Shown: positions 22,609 through 30,692 of the stretch, piece by piece
How positions within the stretch are numbered: position 1 is the first letter of the stretch
Layout: every line of letters starts with the position of its first letter
Origin: a virus
IMG/VR virus record: IMGVR_UViG_3300030329_004103
Span: 1 to 44,587 of that record
DNA: 44,587 nucleotides
Reading direction: 5' to 3' (one strand)
The notes under the pieces: model-generated
Told to the model about the DNA's origin: nothing
Databases searched by the model: none
Seen by the model: the letters and a program-made list of their open reading frames with translations, nothing else
Translations under genes and position numbers: made by a program

Positions 22609-22983
22609 ATGGGCAAGAAACGAAGATTGCTTCATAGCAAAAAGTTTGCTAGAAAGCACGACAACCATCCCCGCATGAAAATGCTAAATAACAGCGCGGA
22701 GATTACCGGCACCTCTATTGAAGAGTCAATTGTTGAGACTGCGCCAGTCTTAAAGGAAACAAGCGCTACACCTATCAAGATAGAGGTCAAAGATCCTGTA
22801 ATTGAAGAAAGGCCCCCGGTGCCTAAGCCAAAAATACGTCAAACTACAAACAAAAAGAAAACTACGCAAAAAGTTGCGGCCAACGCGGCGCCTAAAAATA
22901 CAACTAAGAAAACAACTACTAAAAAGACAACTACGCCGCGAAAAAGATCCACAAGAAGCAAAACAAAGACTGCAACTACATAA
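22609..22983 (+). CDS. Basic Lys/Thr-rich protein, possible nucleoid-associated or packaged protein
   Basis: This 124-residue protein has a short conserved-looking basic N-terminus (MGKKRRLLHSKKFARKHDNHPRMKML), an acidic/Pro middle (about 30-70) and a C-terminal tail of repeated K/T motifs (TTKKTTTKKTTTPRKRSTRS). The tail resembles bacterial and eukaryotic H1-type DNA-binding tails. It might condense DNA or sit at the capsid interior. It has its own motif and SD (taggag). Function is inferred from composition only. Confidence 0.6.
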   Translation: MGKKRRLLHSKKFARKHDNHPRMKMLNNSAEITGTSIEESIVETAPVLKETSATPIKIEVKDPVIEERPPVPKPKIRQTTNKKKTTQKVAANAAPKNTTKKTTTKKTTTPRKRSTRSKTKTATT

Positions 22984-23040
22984 AATACGCTTATCTTTAT
23001 AGCTTGGTCCGTGATCCATCGGAGTTTTGTTTTAGATTTT

Positions 23041-23049
23041 ACTACTTAT
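23041..23049 (+). promoter_or_regulatory. Late-promoter-like motif ACTACTTAT upstream of neck genes
   Basis: ACTACTTAT lies 29 bases before the ATG at 23070. It would drive the gp13/gp14/gp15-like group. Confidence 0.55.
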
Positions 23050-23069
23050 ACTAGTAGGAGAATCTTTTA

Positions 23070-24362
23070 ATGCCAACAGATTTGTCGCCGCGCTCTGAAA
23101 CGAGCGCTATCGTATTACCATCAACCGGAAGCTATAGTTTAGTTGCTGCAACATTGCCATTCGGCATGTATACAGGCTCTGCTGAGTTTTTAAGCGGAGC
23201 TGTGTCGCAAGTTGCGTATACATATAAAAAATTAGGCGGTGATGTGGTTGACATTGAGTTAACGCCATCTAATGTTTATGCTGCATATGAAGAAGCTGTT
23301 TTAGAATATTCTTATATAATTAATCTCCACCAAGGCAAAAATGTATTATCAACATATCTTGGAGAACAGACTGGCACTTTCGACCACCGTGGCAATTTGT
23401 TGGCAGGCGCCCTTTCTTCTAGTTTGAGCGGTGCTAGCGTTTCTACTAAATATCCTCGTTTTTCGCTTGGGTATTCTCGACGCGTTGGGGAAGGAGGAAG
23501 TACCGCTGGCGGATATGGAGGGACTACCCCAATATATTCTGGCAGCTTTAAAGTTGTCCAAGACAAGCAAGATTATGATCTGCAAAGTATTGTTTCAGCG
23601 GCATCAGCCACTGGCACCGATGATGGCGGGGGCGCTGTTTCTTATTCTGGAAAAGTTGGCGACAAGCGCATCATAGTGACAAAAGTTTATTATGTGAGCC
23701 CTAGAGCCATGTGGCGTTTTTACGGCTATTATGGCGGCTTTGGCGTGGTCGGCAACATGTCAACATATGGTATGTACGCTGATGATTCTACGTTCGAGGT
23801 TATCCCAACATGGCAAAATAAAATGCAAGCAATTATGTATGAGGATTCAATTTATACAAGGACATCTCACTACTCTTATGATTTGAAAAACAACATGTTG
23901 CGGCTTTATCCTACGCCTAGTTATTGGGGGTTGTCTGATGGAGATCGTTTTTGGTTTGATTTTTATGTTGATCTTAATCCATGGGAAGAAGATGATAACT
24001 ATAAGACCGGAGTAAACGGAATAAACAACATCAACACAGTTCCGTTTGATAATATCCCATATGAAAACATTAACTCAATGGGCAAGCAATGGATTAGAAA
24101 ATATGCTTTGGCTTTATCGAAAGAAATGCTTGGACAAATTCGAGGCAAGTTTACTACAATGCCTATTCCTGGCGAGAGCGTTACTTTAAATCACTCAGAG
24201 TTGCTAAGCCAGGCTAAAGAAGAGCAAACACAGCTCCGAGAGAAACTTAGAGAAATGCTGAAGGAGATGGAATACACAGCTCTGGCCAAGTCCGATCAAG
24301 AGCTTACGGATGCAGCTGCGAATGTACTAAAGATTACGCCGTTGCCAATATTTGTGGGGTAA
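23070..24362 (+). CDS. 13: Neck protein (gp13-like)
   Basis: A 430-residue protein with a beta-rich middle containing Gly/Tyr-rich segments (FYGYYGGFGVVGNMSTYGMYAD). It ends in a helical region (NSMGKQWIRKYALALSKEMLGQIRGKF... ESVTLNHSELLSQAKEEQTQLREKLREML...) and closes ITPLPIFVG. It is the first of three genes whose order matches T4 13-14-15 before the sheath gene. In T4, gp13 and gp14 form the neck that seals the filled head. Larger than T4 gp13 (about 310 residues). The assignment depends on synteny plus a remembered similarity of the C-terminal region to marine homologs. Confidence 0.68.
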   Translation: MPTDLSPRSETSAIVLPSTGSYSLVAATLPFGMYTGSAEFLSGAVSQVAYTYKKLGGDVVDIELTPSNVYAAYEEAVLEYSYIINLHQGKNVLSTYLGEQTGTFDHRGNLLAGALSSSLSGASVSTKYPRFSLGYSRRVGEGGSTAGGYGGTTPIYSGSFKVVQDKQDYDLQSIVSAASATGTDDGGGAVSYSGKVGDKRIIVTKVYYVSPRAMWRFYGYYGGFGVVGNMSTYGMYADDSTFEVIPTWQNKMQAIMYEDSIYTRTSHYSYDLKNNMLRLYPTPSYWGLSDGDRFWFDFYVDLNPWEEDDNYKTGVNGINNINTVPFDNIPYENINSMGKQWIRKYALALSKEMLGQIRGKFTTMPIPGESVTLNHSELLSQAKEEQTQLREKLREMLKEMEYTALAKSDQELTDAAANVLKITPLPIFVG

Positions 24363-24367
24363 TATAA

Positions 24368-24856
24368 ATGTCGAATGAATGGAAAAGGCCTGATAATCCT
24401 CCCCCTCCCTTGTTTTTAGGCAAGAAAGAGCGCGATCTTGTAAAGCAGGTAAATGACGAATTAATCGAAAAAGTCATTGGTCAACAAATTTTATATTATC
24501 CTATCGACATGGCTAATACCGATTTTCATGAACTATACGGAGAGGCTATAGAAAAGACGTACCTTCCACCAGTGCGCGTATATGCTCTAGTAGAATTCAC
24601 CGAGTACTCTACAAGTTATTTAGAAAACATGGGTGTTGACAAGTCTTGGGAGATCGCAGTCCATTTCCATAGAAGAAGATTAACTGAGGATCAAGATCTG
24701 TTTGTTAGAGAAGGTGATTTTGTTTTGTACGGAGATTTTTATTACGAGATAGTTAAATTATCAGAGCCTCGTAAATTATTCGGCCAAGTGGATCACAGTT
24801 TCGAGATCTCTGCTACATGTAAGCGCGCGCGCAAGGGACTTTTTGATGCTACCTGA
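24368..24856 (+). CDS. 14: Neck/head-closure protein (gp14-like)
   Basis: This 162-residue protein includes YYPIDMANTDFHELYGEAIEK, LPPVRVYALVEF and REGDFVLYGDFYYEIVKLSEPRKLFGQVDHSFEI. The last is a beta-barrel-like segment I associate with head-completion or neck proteins of T4-like phages. It follows the gp13-like gene and overlaps the gp15-like gene by 11 bases, matching T4 order. It should bind the gp13-like ring at the head-tail joint. Confidence 0.68.
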   Translation: MSNEWKRPDNPPPPLFLGKKERDLVKQVNDELIEKVIGQQILYYPIDMANTDFHELYGEAIEKTYLPPVRVYALVEFTEYSTSYLENMGVDKSWEIAVHFHRRRLTEDQDLFVREGDFVLYGDFYYEIVKLSEPRKLFGQVDHSFEISATCKRARKGLFDAT

Positions 24857-25718
24857 TGATTTTAGTTTTGCTCAGCTTGAGCCTGGAAACGAATATACTT
24901 TAAGAGAAATTGGAATGCTAAGTTCTACTTTGGAGGATATTGATACCGCCTTAGTGAGTTGGATTAAGATGTTGCATTTGAGCACGGCTACAAATGAAGG
25001 ATATAAGCAAGTGAATGTTTTGTGGCAAGCTCCCGAAAGAGCTTTCCAGGTTAAACACAATCAGTTGTTGCGTGACGATGGCGGCGCTTTAAAACTTCCT
25101 CTCATAAGCGTTGAGAGAACTTCTGTGAACAAGGATCCGCAAAGAAAAGGCGGCTATCAAGCACACACATATTCAGATAAGCACAATGGGCGATCGGGAC
25201 GCTTGGTGATCGCCCGCCGAATCGTGCCGCAAAAAACTCAAAACTTTGCTATTGCGTCTGGTGCCCGTTCAACGCTAAAAAGTGTGAAAAGACAACTTTA
25301 CTATCCTCGCAATAATCATAAAGTTGTAGTCCAAAGCTTGTCCATACCTATTCCAGTGTACGTTAATGTTGAGTATAAGATTTCATTAAAAAGCGAATAC
25401 CAACAACAAATGAATGACATGATGCAGCCGTTTTTGACGCGCACTGGGCAGATCAACTCATTTGTTATGCGCAAAAATGGCCATCTTTACGAAGCATTTA
25501 TAGATGGATCTTTTGGCTCTAATAACAATGTTGCGAATCTTGCTGAAGACTCTCGCCTATTCTCTACCGATGTAACAATAAGAGTACTCGGATATTTGAT
25601 TGGAGAAGGAAATAGCGATGATCGCCCGATAGTTAGAGTTGAGGAAAATGCTGTCGAATATCTATTCCCCTCAGAATCTGATCAGCCAACCGGCAACCCT
25701 ACGCTTTTTAATGATTGA
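24846..25718 (+). CDS. 15: Tail terminator/sheath stabiliser (gp15-like)
   Basis: The product is 290 residues from the ATG at 24846, seven bases after AAGGGA; an in-frame TTG at 24843 is less likely. The central part reads KVVVQSLSIPIPVYVNVEYKI and LKSEYQQQMNDMMQPFLTRTGQ, the type of segment seen in T4-like gp15, which caps the tail tube and sheath and joins the neck. T4 gp15 is about 272 residues. Its position between gp14-like and sheath genes agrees. The C-terminus is acidic and probably disordered. Confidence 0.72.
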   Translation: MLPDDFSFAQLEPGNEYTLREIGMLSSTLEDIDTALVSWIKMLHLSTATNEGYKQVNVLWQAPERAFQVKHNQLLRDDGGALKLPLISVERTSVNKDPQRKGGYQAHTYSDKHNGRSGRLVIARRIVPQKTQNFAIASGARSTLKSVKRQLYYPRNNHKVVVQSLSIPIPVYVNVEYKISLKSEYQQQMNDMMQPFLTRTGQINSFVMRKNGHLYEAFIDGSFGSNNNVANLAEDSRLFSTDVTIRVLGYLIGEGNSDDRPIVRVEENAVEYLFPSESDQPTGNPTLFND

Positions 25719-25778
25719 GTTCCTGATGTGAAAGTTGCAATTTATTAAGACTTAGCGAAGCCTTTTGAGATTAAAAAT

Positions 25779-25787
25779 ACTATTTAA
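25779..25787 (+). promoter_or_regulatory. Late-promoter-like motif ACTATTTAA upstream of sheath gene
   Basis: ACTATTTAA lies 59 bases before the sheath ATG at 25838, inside a 119-base intergenic region. The gene has an AGAGGA-type SD. Confidence 0.55.
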
Positions 25788-25837
25788 AGTATGATTGCAC
25801 TATGAATTAGGGCCATATTTAAAGAGGAAAAAAAGGT

Positions 25838-28837
25838 ATGTCAGTAAAAAACTTTAAGTTTGTATCTCCTGGAGTCTTTATCAACGAAATTGATAACTCC
25901 TTTATCCCTGCATCGGCAGACGCGATTGGGCCTAACGTGATAGGTCGTTCGCCTCGCGGTCTAGCGTTACAACCCACAGCGGTTGATTCTTATTCAGAAT
26001 TCGTTGAAGTTTATGGTGGCACTGTAGCTGGTTTCGGTGGCGGCGATATTTATCGCGATGGAAACTTCCAATCTCCCATGTACGGTACTTATGCTGCGCG
26101 CGCATTTCTTAGATCGAATGTTGGCCCGGTAACTTATACTCGTCTTTTGGGCGCCCAGCACACAGATGCAACTTCAACAGGATATTGCGGCTGGGCTACA
26201 AATGCTAATGGAAGCGCAACGCACGCTAGCAATGGTGGTGCTTATGGGCTGTTTATCTTTGCTTCTCAATCTTCAGGCCAGACCTTGCTTGGCGGCACAC
26301 TAGCGGCTATTTGGTACCTTGATAACTCTTCTTCGATTTATCTTTCTGGTACAGCTTATGGTCAAAGCTCCACAGCATCCACTGATGGCGACAAGGGAAA
26401 AGGCGCCGAAGGTCTTGGTCGAGTGATTGGTACCGATTCAAATGGTCTTTGGACTGTTAAGCTTACGGGCTCTGGAGGCAGTATCGAGAAGTTTAGCTTC
26501 AACTTCGATGTTGCTAGCGAGAACTTCATTCGTAAAGTTTTTAACACTAATCCACAAATTGGAAACTTAGGAGCTACAAACTTCTATCCAGCTGCTAGCA
26601 GAACTACGTATTGGCTTGGGGAAACATTTGAACAAGCAGTGCGCACTGGGTATGGAGATGCCATTACAGGCTCATCTGTTAATCAAACGAGCACAACATT
26701 GCTAGGTGTCATGCAGGCTCTTAACTTAAGCGGCACTGTTGGAACAGGTCCGCATTACATGAAAAATCCAACTGGAGGACAATATGTTGAAGCTAAGGCG
26801 GGCTGGTTTGTAGGTCAGGACCTGGGAACCGCTACGAATATAGAGTACAACGCATTGCCCAAACTGTTCCGTCTTGTTGGCCGCGGCCATGGTGAGTGGC
26901 TCCATAAGCATGCTAAAGTTTCAATCGCGAATCTTCGCGCCTCTACATCGCCAAATAGCGCATACGGTACTTTTTCGGTGATTATCCGCGCAATTAACGA
27001 CACCGACAGCAATGTGGTTGTGTTAGAGAGATTCGATAACCTCACCTTAGATCCTACTTCGCCAGATTTTATCGCAAGACGAATCGGAGATATGTACTAT
27101 GAGTGGTCTGACACAACTCGTCGACTTACACAATATGGAGATTACCAAAATCAATCTAAATATGTATACGTTGATATGGATGCGTCTATCGAAGACGGCG
27201 CCAAGGGCACTGAGACCTTGCTGCCATTTGGATACTTCGGCCCCCCACGGTTCAGCCCTGCCACAAACTTCAGCGGTACCGTAGGTAAAGGAAACAAGTG
27301 CTCCGATACATTTATTAGTCCAGGATCAGCTACAGCGCGATTTGGATACCTCACCGGAAGTAATGCACAGCTAGGCCCAGGCCCCTCCGACATGTGTCGC
27401 GTTGGCCTGTTTGGAACTGGCTCCAGCGCGAAGCGTGGCCACGGACTTACTGGTTCGATGCACTTCCCGCGCGTTCGTTTGCGTCACTCGGCCTCCGATG
27501 GCGGCTTGAGCGACTATACAAATGCTTACTTTGGAATGTCGACAACTGAAACTGGAGGATCGACAGTGGCAGACCGCAGTATCGGCGATTATCACAGAAT
27601 GCTTTATAATGGCATGCCAGATGATCCTTCTGGAGGAGGCACAACCGGTGTTGAGCCTTATTCATATATCTTCACATTGGATGACATTGTGTATAATGCC
27701 GGAGATAAAGGCTATTACTATGGCTCTGGCTCCCGCGCCTCTTCGGGAACACCTTCCTATACAGCTGATGGATCAAATACTTACAAGACTCTTCTAGACG
27801 CTGGATATACTCAGTTTACTGCTCCGTTCTGGGGTGGATTTGATGCTGTGGACATAACTAAGCCTGATCCTTTCTACAACAAGGGTATGAGTGAGGGAAC
27901 CTCAACAGAGCTTAACAACTATGTTTACAACACATACAAGCGCGCGATTGACACGGTTGCCGATCCAGAGTTTATGAACATGAACATGATGACGGCCCCT
28001 GGTCTTACTTTAGATTCTTTAACAACCCACATTGTTAGAGTTTGCGAAGAACGGGGAGATGCATTGGCTCTTATTGACTTGCCGAATGTATATATCCCTG
28101 CGCATGAACAGTACTATGCTTCGAAGGCATCCCGCCGCGCTACAACGCCGGAAGCCGCCAGCACAGCGCTGAAAGATCGGCAGATTGAATCGAGCTATGG
28201 GGCCACATTCTATCCTTGGGTCCAGACGCGCGACGAGTCGACAAGCCAGCTTGTTTGGACTCCGCCTTCTGTTGCAGCCTTGGGTGTTTTAGCTAGCTCC
28301 CAGGCCGCCACGGATGTTTGGTTTGCTCCAGCAGGATTTAATCGCGGTGGTCTCTCTAACGGAGCGGCAGGAATTCCAGTTACAAACGTAACCGAAAGAC
28401 TTACCTCCAAACAGAGAGATACACTTTATGAAAACAACATCAATCCAATAGCTTCCTTCCCTTCCACCGGAATTGTGTTGTTCGGCCAAAAGACACTTCA
28501 AACGCGCCCTAGCGCACTCGACCGAATCAACGTCCGCAGGTTGGTTATTTATCTGAAGAAGCAAATCTCTATTCTTGCCACGCAAGTGCTTTTTGAGCAG
28601 AATGTAGAGGCTACCTGGAATCGATTTAAGGCTTTAGTTGAGCCATTGCTAGCAGACACACTCATTGGATTTGGTATCAGTGATTATCGTCTTGTTTTAG
28701 ATGAAGACACCACCACTCCAGATCTTATCGACCAAAACGTTCTTTATGCAAAGATAATGATTAAGCCAGCGCGTGCGATAGAATTTATTGCTATTGACTT
28801 TGTGGTCATGAATACTGGAGCGTCTTTTGACGATTAA
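25838..28837 (+). CDS. 18: Contractile tail sheath protein (gp18-like)
   Basis: A 999-residue protein. The N-terminus (KFVSPGVFINEIDNSFIPASADAIGPNVIGRSPRG) and C-terminus (RPSALDRINVRRLVIYLKKQI... ATWNRFKALVEPLL... ARAIEFIAIDFVVMNTGASF) are classic phage sheath domains. The sheath wraps the tube and contracts to drive it through the envelope. It is longer than T4 gp18 (659 residues); the extra length is Gly/Ser-rich insertions in the middle (about 120-620), likely decorating the outer surface. The tube gene follows, as expected. Confidence 0.95.
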   Translation: MSVKNFKFVSPGVFINEIDNSFIPASADAIGPNVIGRSPRGLALQPTAVDSYSEFVEVYGGTVAGFGGGDIYRDGNFQSPMYGTYAARAFLRSNVGPVTYTRLLGAQHTDATSTGYCGWATNANGSATHASNGGAYGLFIFASQSSGQTLLGGTLAAIWYLDNSSSIYLSGTAYGQSSTASTDGDKGKGAEGLGRVIGTDSNGLWTVKLTGSGGSIEKFSFNFDVASENFIRKVFNTNPQIGNLGATNFYPAASRTTYWLGETFEQAVRTGYGDAITGSSVNQTSTTLLGVMQALNLSGTVGTGPHYMKNPTGGQYVEAKAGWFVGQDLGTATNIEYNALPKLFRLVGRGHGEWLHKHAKVSIANLRASTSPNSAYGTFSVIIRAINDTDSNVVVLERFDNLTLDPTSPDFIARRIGDMYYEWSDTTRRLTQYGDYQNQSKYVYVDMDASIEDGAKGTETLLPFGYFGPPRFSPATNFSGTVGKGNKCSDTFISPGSATARFGYLTGSNAQLGPGPSDMCRVGLFGTGSSAKRGHGLTGSMHFPRVRLRHSASDGGLSDYTNAYFGMSTTETGGSTVADRSIGDYHRMLYNGMPDDPSGGGTTGVEPYSYIFTLDDIVYNAGDKGYYYGSGSRASSGTPSYTADGSNTYKTLLDAGYTQFTAPFWGGFDAVDITKPDPFYNKGMSEGTSTELNNYVYNTYKRAIDTVADPEFMNMNMMTAPGLTLDSLTTHIVRVCEERGDALALIDLPNVYIPAHEQYYASKASRRATTPEAASTALKDRQIESSYGATFYPWVQTRDESTSQLVWTPPSVAALGVLASSQAATDVWFAPAGFNRGGLSNGAAGIPVTNVTERLTSKQRDTLYENNINPIASFPSTGIVLFGQKTLQTRPSALDRINVRRLVIYLKKQISILATQVLFEQNVEATWNRFKALVEPLLADTLIGFGISDYRLVLDEDTTTPDLIDQNVLYAKIMIKPARAIEFIAIDFVVMNTGASFDD

Positions 28838-28861
28838 TATAAGTCAGAAATGATTTAATAG

Positions 28862-28870
28862 CCTATTTAA
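28862..28870 (+). promoter_or_regulatory. Late-promoter-like motif CCTATTTAA upstream of tube gene
   Basis: CCTATTTAA lies 33 bases before the tube ATG at 28895. The first base differs from the consensus. Confidence 0.45.
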
Positions 28871-28894
28871 TATAGATTTAAGGAGAAACATATA

Positions 28895-29482
28895 ATGGCT
28901 TTTTGGACAGCAGAACCTAAAGACGCAGCAGGAACGGGCGTCGGAGAACCCAAAAGAAAGTTTAGATTTAGAGTACAGATCACTGGCTTGTCCGGTAACT
29001 CTCAGGTTTGGTGGGCAAAAACTGTCACAAAGCCTTCATTTCAAGTAGCAGCTGCCGAGCACAAGTATCTTAATCATACTTTTTACTATCCTGGCTCTGT
29101 CACATGGCAAGATGTTACCTTAACGTTGGTCGATCCTGGCGATTCTGAGGCAGGAGATCAGGCAATGAGTATCGCCCAGTTCCTTGAAAAAGGAGGGTAC
29201 GTCATCCCCACTGCAGCCAATAGGTGGAACACCTTAACTAAAGCAAAAATGGTCGGTGCCATACAGTCAATGCTTATTGAGCAGTTAAATGCTGCCGGCA
29301 CTGCTGTCGAATCTTGGACTCTTCATAATGCATTTATAACAGACGCAAAATTTGGAGATCTTGAGTACGGTTCAGATGAACTTACAGAACTTTCTGTTAC
29401 ATTGAAGTATGACTGGGCTTCTTGCGTAACCAAAGCTCCCGACAAAGATAGCAACTCTAAGGTTTTTCAAACAACAGCATAG
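28895..29482 (+). CDS. 19: Tail tube protein (gp19-like)
   Basis: A 195-residue protein with the T4-type tube signature: RFRVQITGLSGNSQVWWAKTVTKPSF (about 24-50), VTWQDVTLTLVDPG and ELTELSVTLKYDWASC near the C-terminus. It forms stacked hexameric rings inside the sheath. The length is close to T4 gp19 (163 residues), with a short extension. It follows the sheath gene with its own SD (AAGGAG). Confidence 0.93.
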   Translation: MAFWTAEPKDAAGTGVGEPKRKFRFRVQITGLSGNSQVWWAKTVTKPSFQVAAAEHKYLNHTFYYPGSVTWQDVTLTLVDPGDSEAGDQAMSIAQFLEKGGYVIPTAANRWNTLTKAKMVGAIQSMLIEQLNAAGTAVESWTLHNAFITDAKFGDLEYGSDELTELSVTLKYDWASCVTKAPDKDSNSKVFQTTA

Positions 29483-29523
29483 TAACATAAAATACAATAT
29501 CATATAACAAAGAGAGGTGTATA

Positions 29524-30387
29524 TTGTCAAGAAATAAAGATCGTTTAGGTTCTGATGCAAGGGCCGCGGCGACACACTCCCCTCCTCCGCAATCCATGGG
29601 TAATTCAGAGGGAGGAGGCTTTTCTTTTGTGGTTCCAACAGATTTTGTTGAGCTTCCTTCGAAAGGTAAGTATTACCCCGAAAACCATCCCTTGTTTAAT
29701 CAAGAAACTATTGAGATTAAACAGATGACAGCTAAAGAGGAAGATATGTTAACTTCCCGCGCGCTTTTGAAAAAAGGCATTGCTCTTGATCGTGTTATGA
29801 GCAGTCTAATAGTCAATAAGTCTATAAACCCGCAGTCTTTGCTTGTGGGCGATCGTAATGCAATTATGGTTGCAATGAGAATTTCGGCATATGGAAACGA
29901 ATACAACACTAAAGTTACATGCCCTGCGTGTTCCGAAACTCAAGACTATAATTTTGATTTATTTGATCTTGAAGATCAAGAGATGGGTGATTTAGATTCA
30001 CTTTCTGTCGTGGATTTGGGCGACGGCCTTTTTCAAACTGTATTGCCAAAAACTCAATGCACGGTTGTTTTTCGTCTTTTAACCGGACATCAAGAAAAGA
30101 TATTAGTTGATAATGCCGAGACCGCGAGAAAAAGAAAGAAGTCTGAAAACTCCGTAAGCAATCAACTAAAACTTATCACAGTATCTGTCAATGGTGATGA
30201 TAATCCTGCTACCATCAACTATTTTGCTGTCAATGTTCCATCTTTAGATGCAGCTCATTTAAGATCGGCGTTTAAAAGCGTAACGCCCAATGTTGATATG
30301 ACACAGCATTTTGAATGCAATAGTTGCGGCCACGAACAGGAAATGGAGGTTCCGCTTACGTCGGACTTTTTTTGGCCTAACCGGTGA
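29524..30387 (+). CDS. Tail assembly chaperone / baseplate hub assembly protein (gp26-like)
   Basis: This 287-residue protein starts at TTG after GAGAGG. The core, VELPSKGKYYP... IEIKQMTAKEEDMLTSRALLKKG... NPQSLLVGDRNAIMVAMRI, is the segment I associate with T4-like gp26 proteins. A split zinc ribbon is visible: CPAC near residue 135 and CNSCGH near 268. It lies between tail tube and tape measure, where tail assembly chaperones are encoded in many tailed phages. The gene ends with a run of seven T (30367-30373) from which a shift would fuse it to the next gene. Chaperone versus hub component is unresolved. Confidence 0.65.
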   Translation: MSRNKDRLGSDARAAATHSPPPQSMGNSEGGGFSFVVPTDFVELPSKGKYYPENHPLFNQETIEIKQMTAKEEDMLTSRALLKKGIALDRVMSSLIVNKSINPQSLLVGDRNAIMVAMRISAYGNEYNTKVTCPACSETQDYNFDLFDLEDQEMGDLDSLSVVDLGDGLFQTVLPKTQCTVVFRLLTGHQEKILVDNAETARKRKKSENSVSNQLKLITVSVNGDDNPATINYFAVNVPSLDAAHLRSAFKSVTPNVDMTQHFECNSCGHEQEMEVPLTSDFFWPNR

Positions 30388-30391
30388 ATAT

Positions 30392-30619
30392 ATGGAGAAC
30401 GTCTATGAGCAGTTCTTCTTTTTAAAATATTCAGGTGGTTGGTCATTTAGCGAAGCTTACAACTTGCCCATTGGTTTGCGCAAGTGGTTTGTCGGGCGGC
30501 TTTTAAAGCAGCTGGAGGCTGAAAAAGAAGCAATGCAAAGAGCATCGCGAGGTGAGTCGGGCGGCAGTTGGCAAACTTTAACCCCACATAACCAGCCTGG
30601 TCCACCATCTAAAATTTAA
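30392..30619 (+). CDS. Small helical protein paired with the gp26-like gene (gp51/chaperone-like)
   Basis: The product is 75 residues from the ATG at 30392 (MENVYEQFFFLKYSGGWSFSEAYNLPIGLRKWFVGRLLKQLEAEKE...). The frame is open well upstream, overlapping the gp26-like gene's 3' end, and the SD (GGTGA) is weak. The WSFSEAYNLPIGLRKWFVxRL pattern resembles the C-terminal halves of tail chaperone pairs or T4 gp51, which catalyses hub assembly. It may also be expressed as a frameshift extension of the upstream protein. Confidence 0.6.
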   Translation: MENVYEQFFFLKYSGGWSFSEAYNLPIGLRKWFVGRLLKQLEAEKEAMQRASRGESGGSWQTLTPHNQPGPPSKI

Positions 30620-30623
30620 TAAT

Positions 30624-30658
30624 AAAATGGCAGCTTTTCGAAGCCTGCCATTTTTTTT
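30624..30658 (+). terminator. Intrinsic terminator before tape measure gene
   Basis: A long stem (30624-30636 with 30641-30654, one bulged C), a TTCG loop and eight T (30651-30658, the first four of which lie in the stem). It separates the chaperone pair from the tape-measure unit. Confidence 0.88.
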
Positions 30659-30663
30659 ATAAA

Positions 30664-30672
30664 ACTAATTAC
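30664..30672 (+). promoter_or_regulatory. Late-promoter-like motif ACTAATTAC upstream of tape measure
   Basis: ACTAATTAC lies directly after a terminator and 29 bases before the ATG at 30693. The same variant occurs at 22579. Confidence 0.5.
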
Positions 30673-30692
30673 ATCATACGAGAGGTGTCTCT

